From positions 55,001 through 119,000 of the forward strand of contig CANXME010002647.1 in assembly GCA_948144175.1 (NCBI GenBank): 64,000 nucleotides of DNA, read 5' to 3'. Of this stretch, positions 24,456-41,205 are shown piece by piece. The notes beneath the pieces are model-generated. The model was not told where the DNA came from. It saw only the letters and a program-made list of their open reading frames with translations, and searched no databases. The first letter of the stretch is position 1. Each line of letters begins with the position of its first letter. Made by a program: the position numbers and the translations under genes. Source of the DNA: Closterium sp. NIES-65. Its lineage: Eukaryota > Streptophyta > Zygnematophyceae > Desmidiales > Closteriaceae.

Positions 24456-24732
24456 CAAGCAGTGTTGCTGTTACACAAACGAAGGCGGCTGAAAGGAGAG
24501 TACAGTAGCGAATTTAGCCTATATGCTCTGCAGAGCTCGTTGTACAGAGTTGGAAAAATCAGAAGATTACTTCCACTAGCATGCTGAAGTAGTTTAGCAA
24601 CAATTCCTTATCCCCTCCCCAGTAGCAGGCTCTATTGGAACTTGTAGTGCATATTGCCAAATATATATTGTGATTGTAATCAAACAGATGAACCAGTGCT
24701 GGCTTCTGTTGATGCCAGTAAAAGGTTGCTGG

Positions 24733-26900
24733 TTATTGCCTGTTAGTGAACGACCTAGGGTTAGGAGGGGGGAGCGCCACGACATGATTGAATGGGACAG
24801 TTCTACGAGGCACGCCTTCTACACCCTCCTCTTCATCATCGTCAAACTCCAATGAGTAGCTGCAGGCACAAACAAAAGGGCAAGTTAAAAGCAACAAGAA
24901 AATAATAAAGATTTGAACAGGTGTTTAGACTGGTTAGGCCAGGTTTTGTGTACAAGCTTGACTGAAGAGGGGTGCTAGAGAAAGGTCAGTGTGACGAGTT
25001 TGTAACATGAAAGGGAGGGACAGTAAATGGAACGTGTGCAGTATCTTACTCGTCGCTTTTCCGCTGTTCATGTTGCCATCCCACCATACGGCAAGAAAGC
25101 GTTCCAAATCAGGCAGGGACAGGGCATGGGTTGGTGAGGAAAGCAGAAGAAAGAGGCTGGTTAACAAGAAAAACTGTGGTGGAAGCAGGTTACAATCCAG
25201 GTATGTTACCATCCACAAGGCCGGAATAAATGCAACGGAAGGAACTGAGGCGCATGGTGATCAGAACGATGTAGCACAAAAAGGTCAACAACTGTTGATT
25301 TTGGTAGACGAGGAAAATTAACAGAAATAGATCAACCTGGCTCCAGATAGCGCCTACCTTGCGTGGTTGCCCAACCACTGTTGCTTGATAAAGTGCAGTG
25401 GTGCTGGGGAAAACCGCCAGCACCCTGGAGCCAGGAGGGAAGTCGGAGGCTGACATCCACTCGTTGCGCTTGTGGAAGGGGATGATGCAGGAGCCAGACA
25501 GGCGGTACTTTCTGAAGTTTTGGAAACATTGGGAAATGTTGTGGGTGAGCACTACGGGGATCACTAACTTCATTTTTGGTTGCAAATTGCATTGACTGTG
25601 AGCAAGCTTTACATGTCAGTGCCTTTTTATTCTGTGCTCACCTTTGACCACCCTCGTCCTCCTCTCCTGGTTCCTCATCGATCACATCAAATCTGCAAAG
25701 AAGGTAAACACGTAAGAAGCTACGCATAACAACAAAAAGGAACCCCGGAAGTTAGAACAGTCATCCCATTTCTCCATGAAAACGGATATGGCTCTCACCT
25801 GTTCGCTTCCCGGTCAATGCGGAGGACCTTTACGACAATCCACTCATCCTTGCCATCCTCAGTGGCAGACACTCGTGCTGCGACCTGATGTTAAAAAAGA
25901 AGACGGGAGAGAGTCTAACACCAGACAAGAGAAAATCCACACCTAGATTGCGTTCAGTTGGATTTCCTTATCCCTGTAGCAAACCTTCAGACCTCACCTG
26001 TTCTCCCACCACAACCCGTGTCAGGGCAACTGCAGACGCTGCAGAAGCGCCATCATTGAGGCCAGAAGCAGATGAGGTCAGCCCTAGAGAATTTCCTGGA
26101 CCACCATCCCCACCAGCTGCTCCGTCAGCAACTGGAACTGTGCGTTGGCGCTTCTTCCTCCCACCTTCCAAAGGACCATCTGAACACCAAGGGAACGCAG
26201 AGGAAGACGAGACGCGGAGAAATAGGTAACAACCACGGCTGTTGTTTCTTTCAAGTGATACTGCACAGAGTGATTAGAAGAGTGTGATACATACATCTCA
26301 CTATGCAAACCTGAATGTCAGGATAGATTCCCGAACATTGAACATGCGATTGCAAAGACCTGCCTGATTTCTTTTTGGTTCCGTGCGGAGCTGAAATGGC
26401 TGAAACTTGAGATGGGTCGAGTTCTCTGATGCAAGAGGTACAGAGACTGGAACGGGGAAGCAGAAACGTACGAAGCTGAAGACAGATTAGCAAGTACTCA
26501 AAGTTCATAAGAGGATGACATGAGAGGTAACGCGCTTTCATGCATGACGGAAAGCGAGGGCGCAATGCAAATGTACGCACCTTTCTTCAAGATCTGCAAG
26601 GCGTTTGGCCTCCACGTAGAATCCTCGTAGCTTTATCCACAGCTTCTCTCCAAAGCGTTCTGCTGTCTCCCGCGCTGAACTCGCTCAAAAGGATGGATGG
26701 CACACACACGAACAAGTTATGAGCCAATAGTAGGAGCCTTCTACGCATGAGAACGACGCCCATTACGTACGGGTTTGGCTTAATTTAGAGTGTATTTTAT
26801 TTATCTTCTTCACAACAACGTCCTGCTCCCGTCGAACGCGATCCAATTCGCGAAATTGCTGGACAACTGATTCAGGAAGTGGTGTTGCTGTGGCAGCCAT
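24733..26900 (-). CDS. SGF29: SGF29, tandem-Tudor H3K4me reader of SAGA/ADA complexes
   Basis: Nine exons with consistent phases: 26771-26900, 26581-26659, 26364-26446, 25998-26179, 25799-25884, 25642-25692, 25358-25511, 25050-25063 and 24733-24859, 301 residues. An N-terminal coiled coil (RELDRVRREQDVVVKKINKI) and LWIKLRGFYVEAKRLADLEE precede a basic linker and a C-terminal double Tudor: GEQVAARVSATEDGKDEWIV, DVIDEEPGEEDEGG, KYRLSGSCIIPFHKRNEW, FPPGSRVLAVFPSTTALYQA, SLEFDDDEEEGVEG and RRTVPFNHVVALP. The family links methylated H3K4 to histone acetylation by GCN5. Exon 8 is a 14-nt microexon (CGGAAAAGCGACGA); leaving it out would shift the frame. Intron 3 is best read as GC-AG (TCAG|GCAGGT), the only choice keeping phase. 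No exon copies occur in this gene. It is divergent from the WbsX gene. Confidence 0.93.
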
Positions 26901-27358
26901 GAAGCGGCAAGTCAGTTGATAATGTCCAAGTTTTTGACCCAAAAATGCGGCGGCGGCCAGTGGAAAGCAGCAAGTGAGCAAATGTGCTTCCATCAATATT
27001 TGGGAGAAGCGGTACAGTACACACTGTAGAAAAAACATTCTGGCTCGAGCGAATCTGGTTACTGCGAATTCCGATGTTCAGCACTTTGCTTCAACCACAT
27101 GAAGCGACAATGATTCAGCGAAACTCTTTGGTAGCAGAAGCGGCCTTCAGACTCTAAAGTGGTTACATCCACGGGCTCGACGAAACAATGTGGTTACATA
27201 TGCTCGTTCAAGTAAAATGGATCTAGCAATCCCAACAATACTCACACAGCAGCCTGACAAGTCACAATGGCCCTCGTTGCGGGTTGAAATTTCGTCTACA
27301 TCATCACAACCAACATTCAAGATAGAAATCGTAGACATACTAGTAGGCTCCCTGTGTC
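26901..27358. other. Spacer between divergent SGF29 and WbsX-type genes
   Basis: 458 bp with no convincing reading frame. It must hold both 5'UTRs and promoters and could act as a bidirectional promoter. No TATA box or other element is clear enough to call. Confidence 0.5.
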
Positions 27359-29805
27359 ATGGCTGGGATCAGGGATGGTTCTCCCGTCTCTAGTAGACAA
27401 TGGCCTCTTGTTACTTTCCAAAAGCGCGAAAGAATTGTCGTGCTTATTCTCCTTATGCTGGTTTGTGGAGTGTGCTACCGTCTGTCCTTATTTCCAGCGG
27501 GAACTGGTTCATGGCATCGCCGGCTATCCTGGAAATCAGGAAATAGCATAGAGAGCATTGCGGATCATGCAGGCGTCCTTGCCGTGACACCAGGAGGTCA
27601 ATATCACTCATCTCTCGTTATGCATAATGAAGTCCAATCGTGGCAGGTAAACAGTCCGCTTCCGAGCTCATTTTGGCCCTTGCTTCTGATGGGGGACATC
27701 TGATCCTCGCATTCATCAGGCACCCGAGATCGCTTTTATTGCTAATCAAATGATGAAACAATATGGAAGACTCGACACCAAGGCCAAAAAGGATTGCAAG
27801 TTAATTCGAGACACTAGCGCGGTGCTGTGGAAGAATCACTCCAACTACGACGTTTTGACGCGGTGGAGGTCTCCTGGCATTCCAGGCTCGTTCTTCGACC
27901 ACGCAATTAGCTTCAGATATAAAAGGATGGAAGGTGTATCGCCTCGGCTGAAAAATTATCAGGCAAGAAGCTAACTTGGCCAATGTTTATGCGGTGACAT
28001 GCATTGTTACTAACGCGTGGCTCATCCTTTCAGTGCCGACTTCTTGTCAGAGGACAAGACTATGAGGCTCTCAGGCGCCTACCAGTGGTACAGTCTATTC
28101 CCTTCACCGACCAGCAGAAAATCGGTCCAGTGTTCAAGGACGAAAATTTGCATATGATTGCGGTGGTCTTCCCTCAGGTGTGTGACCATTTGCTTCTTCG
28201 TTCTAATGTGATCTAACGTCTTAACTAAGCCGTTTTCCCGTGTAGTACCATGCATTCAAAGAAAATGATTTGTTTTGGGGAACAAACTTCACCGAATGGA
28301 CAAACTTGAAGCTGGCATATTATAACCCGTGGAACTTTCAACCCATCAAACATCCTATTGAAGCTAACGGGGGTTATTATAACATGCTCGGCCATTCCCA
28401 ACGGTCAAGAATGGGAAAGCTGGCAAGGTTTTATGGCATCCACGTGAGCATAGCACACAATGTTACAGTTGTTTTGTGTTTTCTTTTCTCTTGACCCACC
28501 TGCAGAATGTGATTACGTTTGCAGGGCTTCGCATTTCATCACTACTGGTTTGAGTGCAACACTGTATTTATGGAGTCGGTCATTATGGAAATGCTGAAAG
28601 ATGGACAGCCAGACCTCCCGTTTATGCTCATTTGGGCAAACGAAGCCTGGACACGGCATTGGACTGGAGAGACAGGCGAAATACTTCAGTCACAGGTAAA
28701 AGAAATCTTACCACAACGAGCTGCACGGTGTGAGGCAAATATACTCAGTTCATGATCCTTTGGTGCAGAGCTACGGGAATGAGACATGCTGGCGGTTGCA
28801 TTTTCAGTGGCTGCTACCCCTTTTCAAGCACCCTAACTACGTAAGAGTCAATAATAAGCCGGCTTTTGGTATCTACATCGTCCCCCTTATCAAGGAGCTG
28901 AAGCCAATGCTGAAGCTTTGGCGATCACTCGCTAAAGAGGAAGGTTTGCCTGGCCTCCATATTATCCAGTGCCTGGGCCATAAAGACACAGGTGTTTCTC
29001 GAAATGTCAATGCTATCATGGAGTATCAGCCCAATCTGAAAAAGGGGCGGATGAAGACTGAATCTCCAACAAAAAGGCTGCACAAAGCTCATTACCGGGG
29101 GGAGTATCTTGGTTGGGACAACTTTCCAAGGCACAACCTCGACCCACATTTTGTCGTTGGGGACCTTGATGATGATCCTGTTCATGTGGAGGCAAGGCTG
29201 GAGGAGAGATTCAGAATCGCTCGAAATGATGCGAACAATGGATCGACCCCCAACCTCTTCCTCCTCACTGCATGGAATGAATGGGGAGAGGGGAACGTGC
29301 TGGAGCCAAACAACATTTTTGGGTAAGTTGGTTTGTTTTCTCTACCACGTATGCTAATAAATCATGTTAGCCTGACCTTACACTTTCCCTGTGCAGGTAC
29401 GGAAACTTGAATGCAGTTGCACTGGCGTATGAGAACAGCAAGAAGGAAGCCAGCAATGACATTGACATTCTGAACAAGCTGCACGAATCTATGGATGAGT
29501 GCAGATTGAAGCTGGACATTCAGTACTACGTCGATCTTGCTGGTACAGACCTCTTTCATCTACTGAGTGGTCCTGAACCGGAAATGAGGGTAATTGAGAA
29601 CTGGCAGACAGAAGGCTTCGACAAAGGCAGAGAGTTCAGGCTTGTGAGCGAGCTGGAGGATGCTGCTTGCACTGGAAAAGTGCATTGTCAGTTTCTGTGC
29701 GGAATGACTTTGGACAAACACATGGTAAGATACTTGTTGGAGGTGGACAGTGACAACGTTGGGCGATACAACGAGAGCTCTTTGAGTGAGCTCGGATGGA
29801 AATAA
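27359..29805 (+). CDS. WbsX-type (GH99-like) glycosyltransferase with N-terminal membrane anchor
   Basis: Seven exons in phase: 27359-27646, 27720-27962, 28034-28177, 28246-28443, 28525-28695, 28769-29322 and 29397-29805, 668 residues. After a basic N-terminus there is one membrane segment (IVVLILLMLVCGVCYRLSLF), giving a type II topology expected for the Golgi. The catalytic region shows the WbsX family pattern: WGTNFTEWTNLK, GFAFHHYWFE, PFMLIWANEAWTRHW, YVRVNNKPAFGIY and the hallmark LLTAWNEWGEGNVLEPNN. WbsX proteins are best known from bacterial polysaccharide gene clusters; the substrate here is unknown. A C-terminal extension after about residue 535 (YGNLNAVALAY onward) is not recognised. 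Intron 2 is GC-AG (CAG|GCAAGA). Introns are short (62-81 bp) apart from intron 2. Confidence 0.92.
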
Positions 29806-30155
29806 GACGCTTGGAATGCATCATGCGTATACGTGCTAGAGATTGGTTGTGTGTACTTTAACATGTACTTAATCACAAGAGTCTTTCTGTTCGCAATGAA
29901 AAGGTTTTACTGGTGTTTTTTTACGTAGAACTTATAAAGATATTGCAGTTTTAGAACACTAAGAGGTACACTATGACGTGAGATGGTTTTGGGTGACCTA
30001 AACATCACTTCACACTTCCGGAACGTGAGTTTTTGAGAAACAGCAAATCCACAGCAGTATCGCAAGTTAAAAGTTGACCACACCGCTTGTCTCAAACCAG
30101 ATCAAGTTGCAGTGTGCACTATTTACTTCACCGCGCTCTCCTGTAATCTCGCACG
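29806..30155. other. Spacer between WbsX-type gene and BDP1
   Basis: 350 bp, comparatively AT-rich, with no gene seen. It should contain the 3'UTR of the glycosyltransferase and the BDP1 promoter. Confidence 0.5.
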
Positions 30156-33100
30156 ATGCTTTCTTCGCTAGATGCAGCGCTCGAATCAGTGTCTGGTAGG
30201 ACGTCATGTTTTGAACTTCGGTAGCTTTAGCCCTTATACGCTTTCGATTTTCGTGTACCCTTTTCTACATTGACTCTTTTTTGGCTCATGCGTCGGATAC
30301 GTGCTCTTTTTGCTTAGCTGCGCCTCGTACACTACGTCCTCCTTAACTTCTTCCTCTTCGCTTGCTATTGCAGGTCCACGAACAGCTGCCTTTCAGCCGA
30401 AGCTCAAGCCTCGCGCTAGGAAGGGAGGAGCTGGCGGAGGGGCGGGTGCTGAAGCAGCTGTGCCCACAGGACAATCTGGCTCAGCAGCCGGTCCATCAGG
30501 ACGGCACACTGCTCCAGCGGGAAATGTAGGGGGTGCTGCGCAGGCGGTAGCGCCACCTGTTCGCGCTACAGCCGCTGCAGCTGCTACCGTCCCATCTGGA
30601 CGAACATCAGCATCAGCGCAACGTCCTCTTCCCGACGCCCCGGCTTCCGGTCCACAACTTCCCTCCCGGTCTGCAGCGCCAGAAGCTCTTGGTCTTTCCT
30701 CACCTGCGCCGTCCCTTTCGGCAACAGTAATAGCCAGGGAGACTCATCAAGCAGAAGGGTTAGGTTCGGTTCAAGGGGGTTTTGACGCCCCTTCCAGAAC
30801 TGCCACTGCTGCTCCTTCCCCTGCCGCAACAGCAGCCACTGGTGCAAGAGCGTCGTCTGCATCTGCCCCTGCTGCCCCTCCAATCGTTCCCTCCTCACGT
30901 GCTCCTACCCTCCCCGCTCCTGACACGTCTGCTCGTCCCCCTCCGCGTGCTCCTGCTCCTGCCCTAGAAAACGGTCCTCATATAAATGCCGCGCGTTTAG
31001 CCCATACTGCTGCTGCCCCTAGTGCTGCGCCTGGCACTGCCCCGGGAGCAGCAGAAGTAGCAGTGCGGGGAAATGGGAGAGGGAGGGAGAAGGAGAAAGG
31101 GGTATCTGGGGCTGATAAAAGCCAAGGCGTTATTGGGTCGGGAACCAAGGGAGTGTTCTTCCCACACTCGTTCCGGAAAGGAAAAAGGCGTAAGTATCTC
31201 TGACTAAATCCTGAACCCTCAACCTGAAGCGCTAGTAACCCCAAATCAGGATTCATCCGTCGACATCCTGGCATGTGCAACAAGGCATGCTGCGACTTTG
31301 CATCATCCCGCTTCCCATTTAACCTCACAGGCCACGCCCGAGCTGCTGACAGCAGAGGGCCTAATCCCATTCCCGCTGCCCTTCGCTCTTCCCCAAAACC
31401 CCCCAACACCCCTCCCGCTCCCCTCTCTCCCCTCTCTCCCCGTGACCTCTCGACACACCAGGGTCGCAAGTGACTCCGGAGCTGCTAGCAGCGGAGGACC
31501 TGTCGGGCTTCACCATCCAGCAGATCATTCAGCGCTCCGAAGTGCTCGACCGAGAGGTGAGAGAGCGAGGGGCTTGGATCAAGTTTTGCAAGCTTGTGGA
31601 GTTGCAGTATCAGGAGGCGGCGCATTGGTCTTTGAGTGGAGACTCTTTTTGTGTTTGGTTTGGTTTTAATTTACTGTTCTCCCTCACTCATTCACCCCTC
31701 CATCCTCCCACACCCGCCTTTCCTGCTTCCCTACCCTTCCATCCTCTCCCCTTCCCCAACCCTGCCATTCCCCTCGCCCTCACTCTGTGCGCAGAAAGAA
31801 AAGGAGGAGCAGGAGAAGAAGCGGATAGAGGAGGAGGTGGAGCGGAACAGAAGGAAGCTGGCCAGGAGGCGAGGCGAGGAGGTGCTTGATGGCAGTGAGA
31901 GGTGCGTGGGGGAGGGTGATGCGGGGAGGAGTGGTATTGAAGGGTGATGTGGAGAAAGGTTGGGAGGGTTTATTTGGTGTGGTAATGTGAAAGGGGTGGG
32001 TTGGGGATGTTGCTGTTGAGGGATGGGTGGTTGAGGGGAGAATAAGTGAGATGTTTGGACAGGTGGAAGGGGAGAGACAAGCAGGGTGGTGGGGAGGAGT
32101 GTGAGAGTGTAGAGGGAAAGTTATATTTTTTTGCGGCGTTAAAAGGAACGAAAACAGTTTCTTTCTGCATGTCCTCCCATCCTCCTACCCCCCACCCACC
32201 AGCCCCGGCGCCTCTGCACCTGCCAGCAACCCCCCACCCAGCAGCAGCGGCGGCGGCGGTGGGGTATTCGCTCCCCAGGTGACAGTGATAGACGGGCGCA
32301 TTGTGGTGAACGAGGCGAGTCTCACGGTGGACGCGCAGGGGGGGAGGGACGATGCGATGGAGGGGTACAAGCGGGTGGAGGAGAGCTCAGCGCGGCTCAA
32401 CTATGGCACGCATATGAAGAGAGAGAAGAGCGACCGGTGGAGCGTGGACGAGACAACCCAGTGGTACCAGGTGGGTGGCTGTTTTCATGCGCCAAGGAAA
32501 TCGTTTCAAACCTGTGAGGCTCAACCATGGGCACCAGCAGTTCAACCGTTTGTCACGGACTTCTAGATGCTGCAGCTGCTCTTTTTCAAGCTCTACTCCT
32601 CCTTCCCTCGTGCCCTCCTCTGGTACTCTTGTGTTTGCCTCCAGGCTCTCCAGCAGTTCAGCACGGACGTTGAGATGCTGCACTGCAGGTGCTCTTCCCT
32701 AAGCCCCTCCCCTCTCCTTTGCTGCCCCTGCCTCCTGTAATGCTTCCAGGCGCTGCAGCAGTTCGGAACGGACTTTGAGATGCTGCAGGCGCTCTTTCCT
32801 AAGCGATCTAGACGGCAGATGAAGGCCAAGTTTAAGCGGGAGGAGACGCTGCACCCACACCTTGTCACTCATGCGCTCACACACCGATGCACAGGTGGGT
32901 CGCACAGGGTTGCAGTGTAGTATATCTTTAAGTGATGCTCTCTGAAGGATTAAGGCCAAGTCCAAGCAGGAGGAGAAGTTGCATCCACACCTTGTTACTC
33001 ATGCGCTCACACACCGATGCACAGGTGGGTTACAGCTGGTAACGTTTGCTCTCACACACTACTTACTGCACAGGTGCTTTACAGGTAATTACTCTTTATT

Positions 33101-34028
33101 CACGTGCATGCAGCGACTTCACAGGTTGCTAGTTACACATTCTCTCACACATTGACACACAGCTGTTCGTCACGATTCTCCACCATCCATCCCTTCTGTC
33201 TCTCATCCATGATCCATCTCATCTTCCATCCCTTCCACTCACTCCTATCCAGACACGCAGCAGTACGAGCGGCTGGCCTCGGCTCTCAACCCCCAGCTGG
33301 CACTGCAAGTGAGAGAAACACTGGCCGGCTCCTCTGCCTCTCCTCCCGCTCGTGCCTCTATTGCCGCCACTGCTGCTGCTTCTGCTGGTGCTGTTGCTGT
33401 GAGGGGGAGGGAGGAGGCGAGCAGGCAGAGAGTAAGCCGGCGGCAGCAGGGAGGAGCAGTGATCGGAAGGCCCGGGGCGGCCGTTGCTGCTGCCACCGCA
33501 GCTGCTGCCAATGCGCTCCATAATATAGTTGCCTCTGCCTCGGCTGCTGCTGTTGCTGCTGCCGGTGGTTCTCTTGCTGGCGCTGAAATGGATGATGGTG
33601 CGGGTAACGAGGAGGCTTATGGGGAGGATGAGGGGATGATGGAGGAAGTGGAGATGGAGGAGTGGAGAGCGGTAGCAGCAGAGCCTGCTGGAGAGGGGGA
33701 GGAGGGAAGGGCAGAGGAAGCAGGAGTTGGGCTAGAGGAGGCGCATGGGGAGGGAGATGGTGTGGATGGTGGGGAGGAGGGAATGGGTGGTGAAGGTGAC
33801 TATGGGGAAGGTGATTATGGCGCAGGGGCGGATGGAACAGGGGAGTATGGGGTTGTGACACAAGAAAGCGCTGCTGCGACTCAAGTAGACGGTGACTATG
33901 GTGAGGCGGAATATGGGGAGGGGGAGGAGGAGATGGGAGGGACGATAGGGTATGAAGACCCGTTTGCTGCATATGGAGGGGACGGGGAGGTGGAGGAGGA
34001 GGAGGATCCTCTGGGTGGGTATGGCTGA
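30156..34028 (+). CDS. BDP1: BDP1, TFIIIB B'' subunit (SANT domain) of RNA polymerase III initiation
   Basis: Seven exons in phase: 30156-30195, 30374-31189, 31462-31556, 31795-31901, 32203-32470, 32750-32894 and 33253-34028, 748 residues. The short first exon (MLSSLDAALESVSG) joins a Pro/Ala-rich region beginning with FQPKLKPRARKG. Next come TPELLAAEDLSGFTIQQI, a charged helix (KEKEEQEKKRIEEEVERN), QVTVIDGRIVVNEASL and the SANT domain split over exons 5 and 6: RWSVDETTQWYQ, ALQQFGTDFEMLQALFPKRS, RRQMKAKFKREE. This arrangement is that of Bdp1, which with TBP and BRF1 recruits Pol III to tRNA and 5S genes. The tail is highly acidic with repeated GDYGEG/EYGEG units and ends DPLGGYG. Truncated copies of exons 3 and 6 lie in the introns. 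Confidence 0.9.
31332..31375 (+). repeat. 5'-part copy of BDP1 exon 3
   Basis: About 40 bases matching the start of exon 3 (CCGAGCTGCTGACAGCAGAG against the exon's CCGGAGCTGCTAGCAGCGGA), upstream of the intact exon and preceded by CACAG. Confidence 0.75.
32495..33030 (+). repeat. Partial copies on both sides of BDP1 exon 6
   Basis: Upstream copies at about 32530-32585 and 32643-32690 keep the acceptor side (QQF.TD.EML) and break off. A downstream copy at about 32950-33025 keeps the 3' side (KAK.K.EE.LHPHLVTHALTHRCT) and the donor ACAG|GTGGGT, nearly identical to the exon. Confidence 0.9.
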
Positions 34029-34492
34029 TGCACTGGTGCGTCTCCATCTTGATGCCCAACTTGAGGTAGTCATGGATCATGGAAAATCATGGATCAGATT
34101 ATGTACGTGCTTCTAGTAATATCAAATAGTTACAGCTGTTTGAACAGTGCAACCACCAGTAGGGAAGCTGCAAACTCGTGTTCACACCACCATAGCCCAC
34201 TCCCCAACACTTGGCTCAACCACTCCCTCGTCCTATCAACCGTTCCTATCCAGCTTCCAACCATGATCATTCAAGCTTTCAACACGATACACATCACTTG
34301 CTCCTCCAGCATCTCCCCTGCCGCTTCACGATTTATGCTCAAGCTGCTTCACCGCTCTACAAACTTGTCTCCTTGGCCGATTCCCTGCCCTGCTTTGCTA
34401 ATCCAGTCAGAATGCTAAGCTGCTTTCTGTAGCTTAATCAATGTTTTGAAATACCACTCCAGCCCAACAATTCAGATCACTGTTTCACCAAT
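34029..34492. other. Spacer between convergent BDP1 and DUS2
   Basis: 464 bp with no supported gene; it should carry the 3'UTRs of both genes. Confidence 0.5.
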
Positions 34493-40576
<6,084 letters not shown>

Positions 40577-41205
40577 GGCTGCAGATACACAGTTAAAGTT
40601 TCATCGAATGCGCGAATTAGTCCACTTCAACGCAGAGGCTTCTTACTGTTAACGATCTTATGTCGCGAACGCGAACGTAGCAACTGCTTGTTGAAAGAGC
40701 AAAAGCTTGACTTGCGAACTTCTGGCTACCTACCAGCCACACTGGCTGGAATTCGAGGTGTGGTGCATTTGCAGCCTCAATGATCATGTTCAACGCCAAA
40801 GGCACTGGGTTCTCTACGTTGCGGTACGTTTGATTTCGGTTTTGCGTGATTTTGCTAATTCCACCTTCTACCCCATTTTGACCCCATTTTGATAATCCCA
40901 CCCAAGCACTCTCCCACCGCCAATTTGCGGCAGCAGATGCTTGTGGCGGAAATTTCTCGAAAACTTGCGGAGCTCCCAAGGTTTGGGAGCACCCGAAATT
41001 CACACTACAGAAAGGTTGCGATTCAAGCCACCAGGCCTTACTCAAATGGAAGAATACATATTTAGCTCTATAAACAAATGGAAGACAAAGACTCATACTT
41101 TCTCAGCTCAAACACATCCCTAATCCCAGCTTCCTCAAAAGCAGAAACTATTAAACTGGTGATTTTAGGGCTCCCACAAGATTTCCATGAGTACAACCAG
41201 GACTA
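40577..41205. other. Spacer between DUS2 start and NOPCHAP1 stop
   Basis: 629 bp. It holds the DUS2 promoter and the NOPCHAP1 3'UTR; no further gene is supported. Confidence 0.5.
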
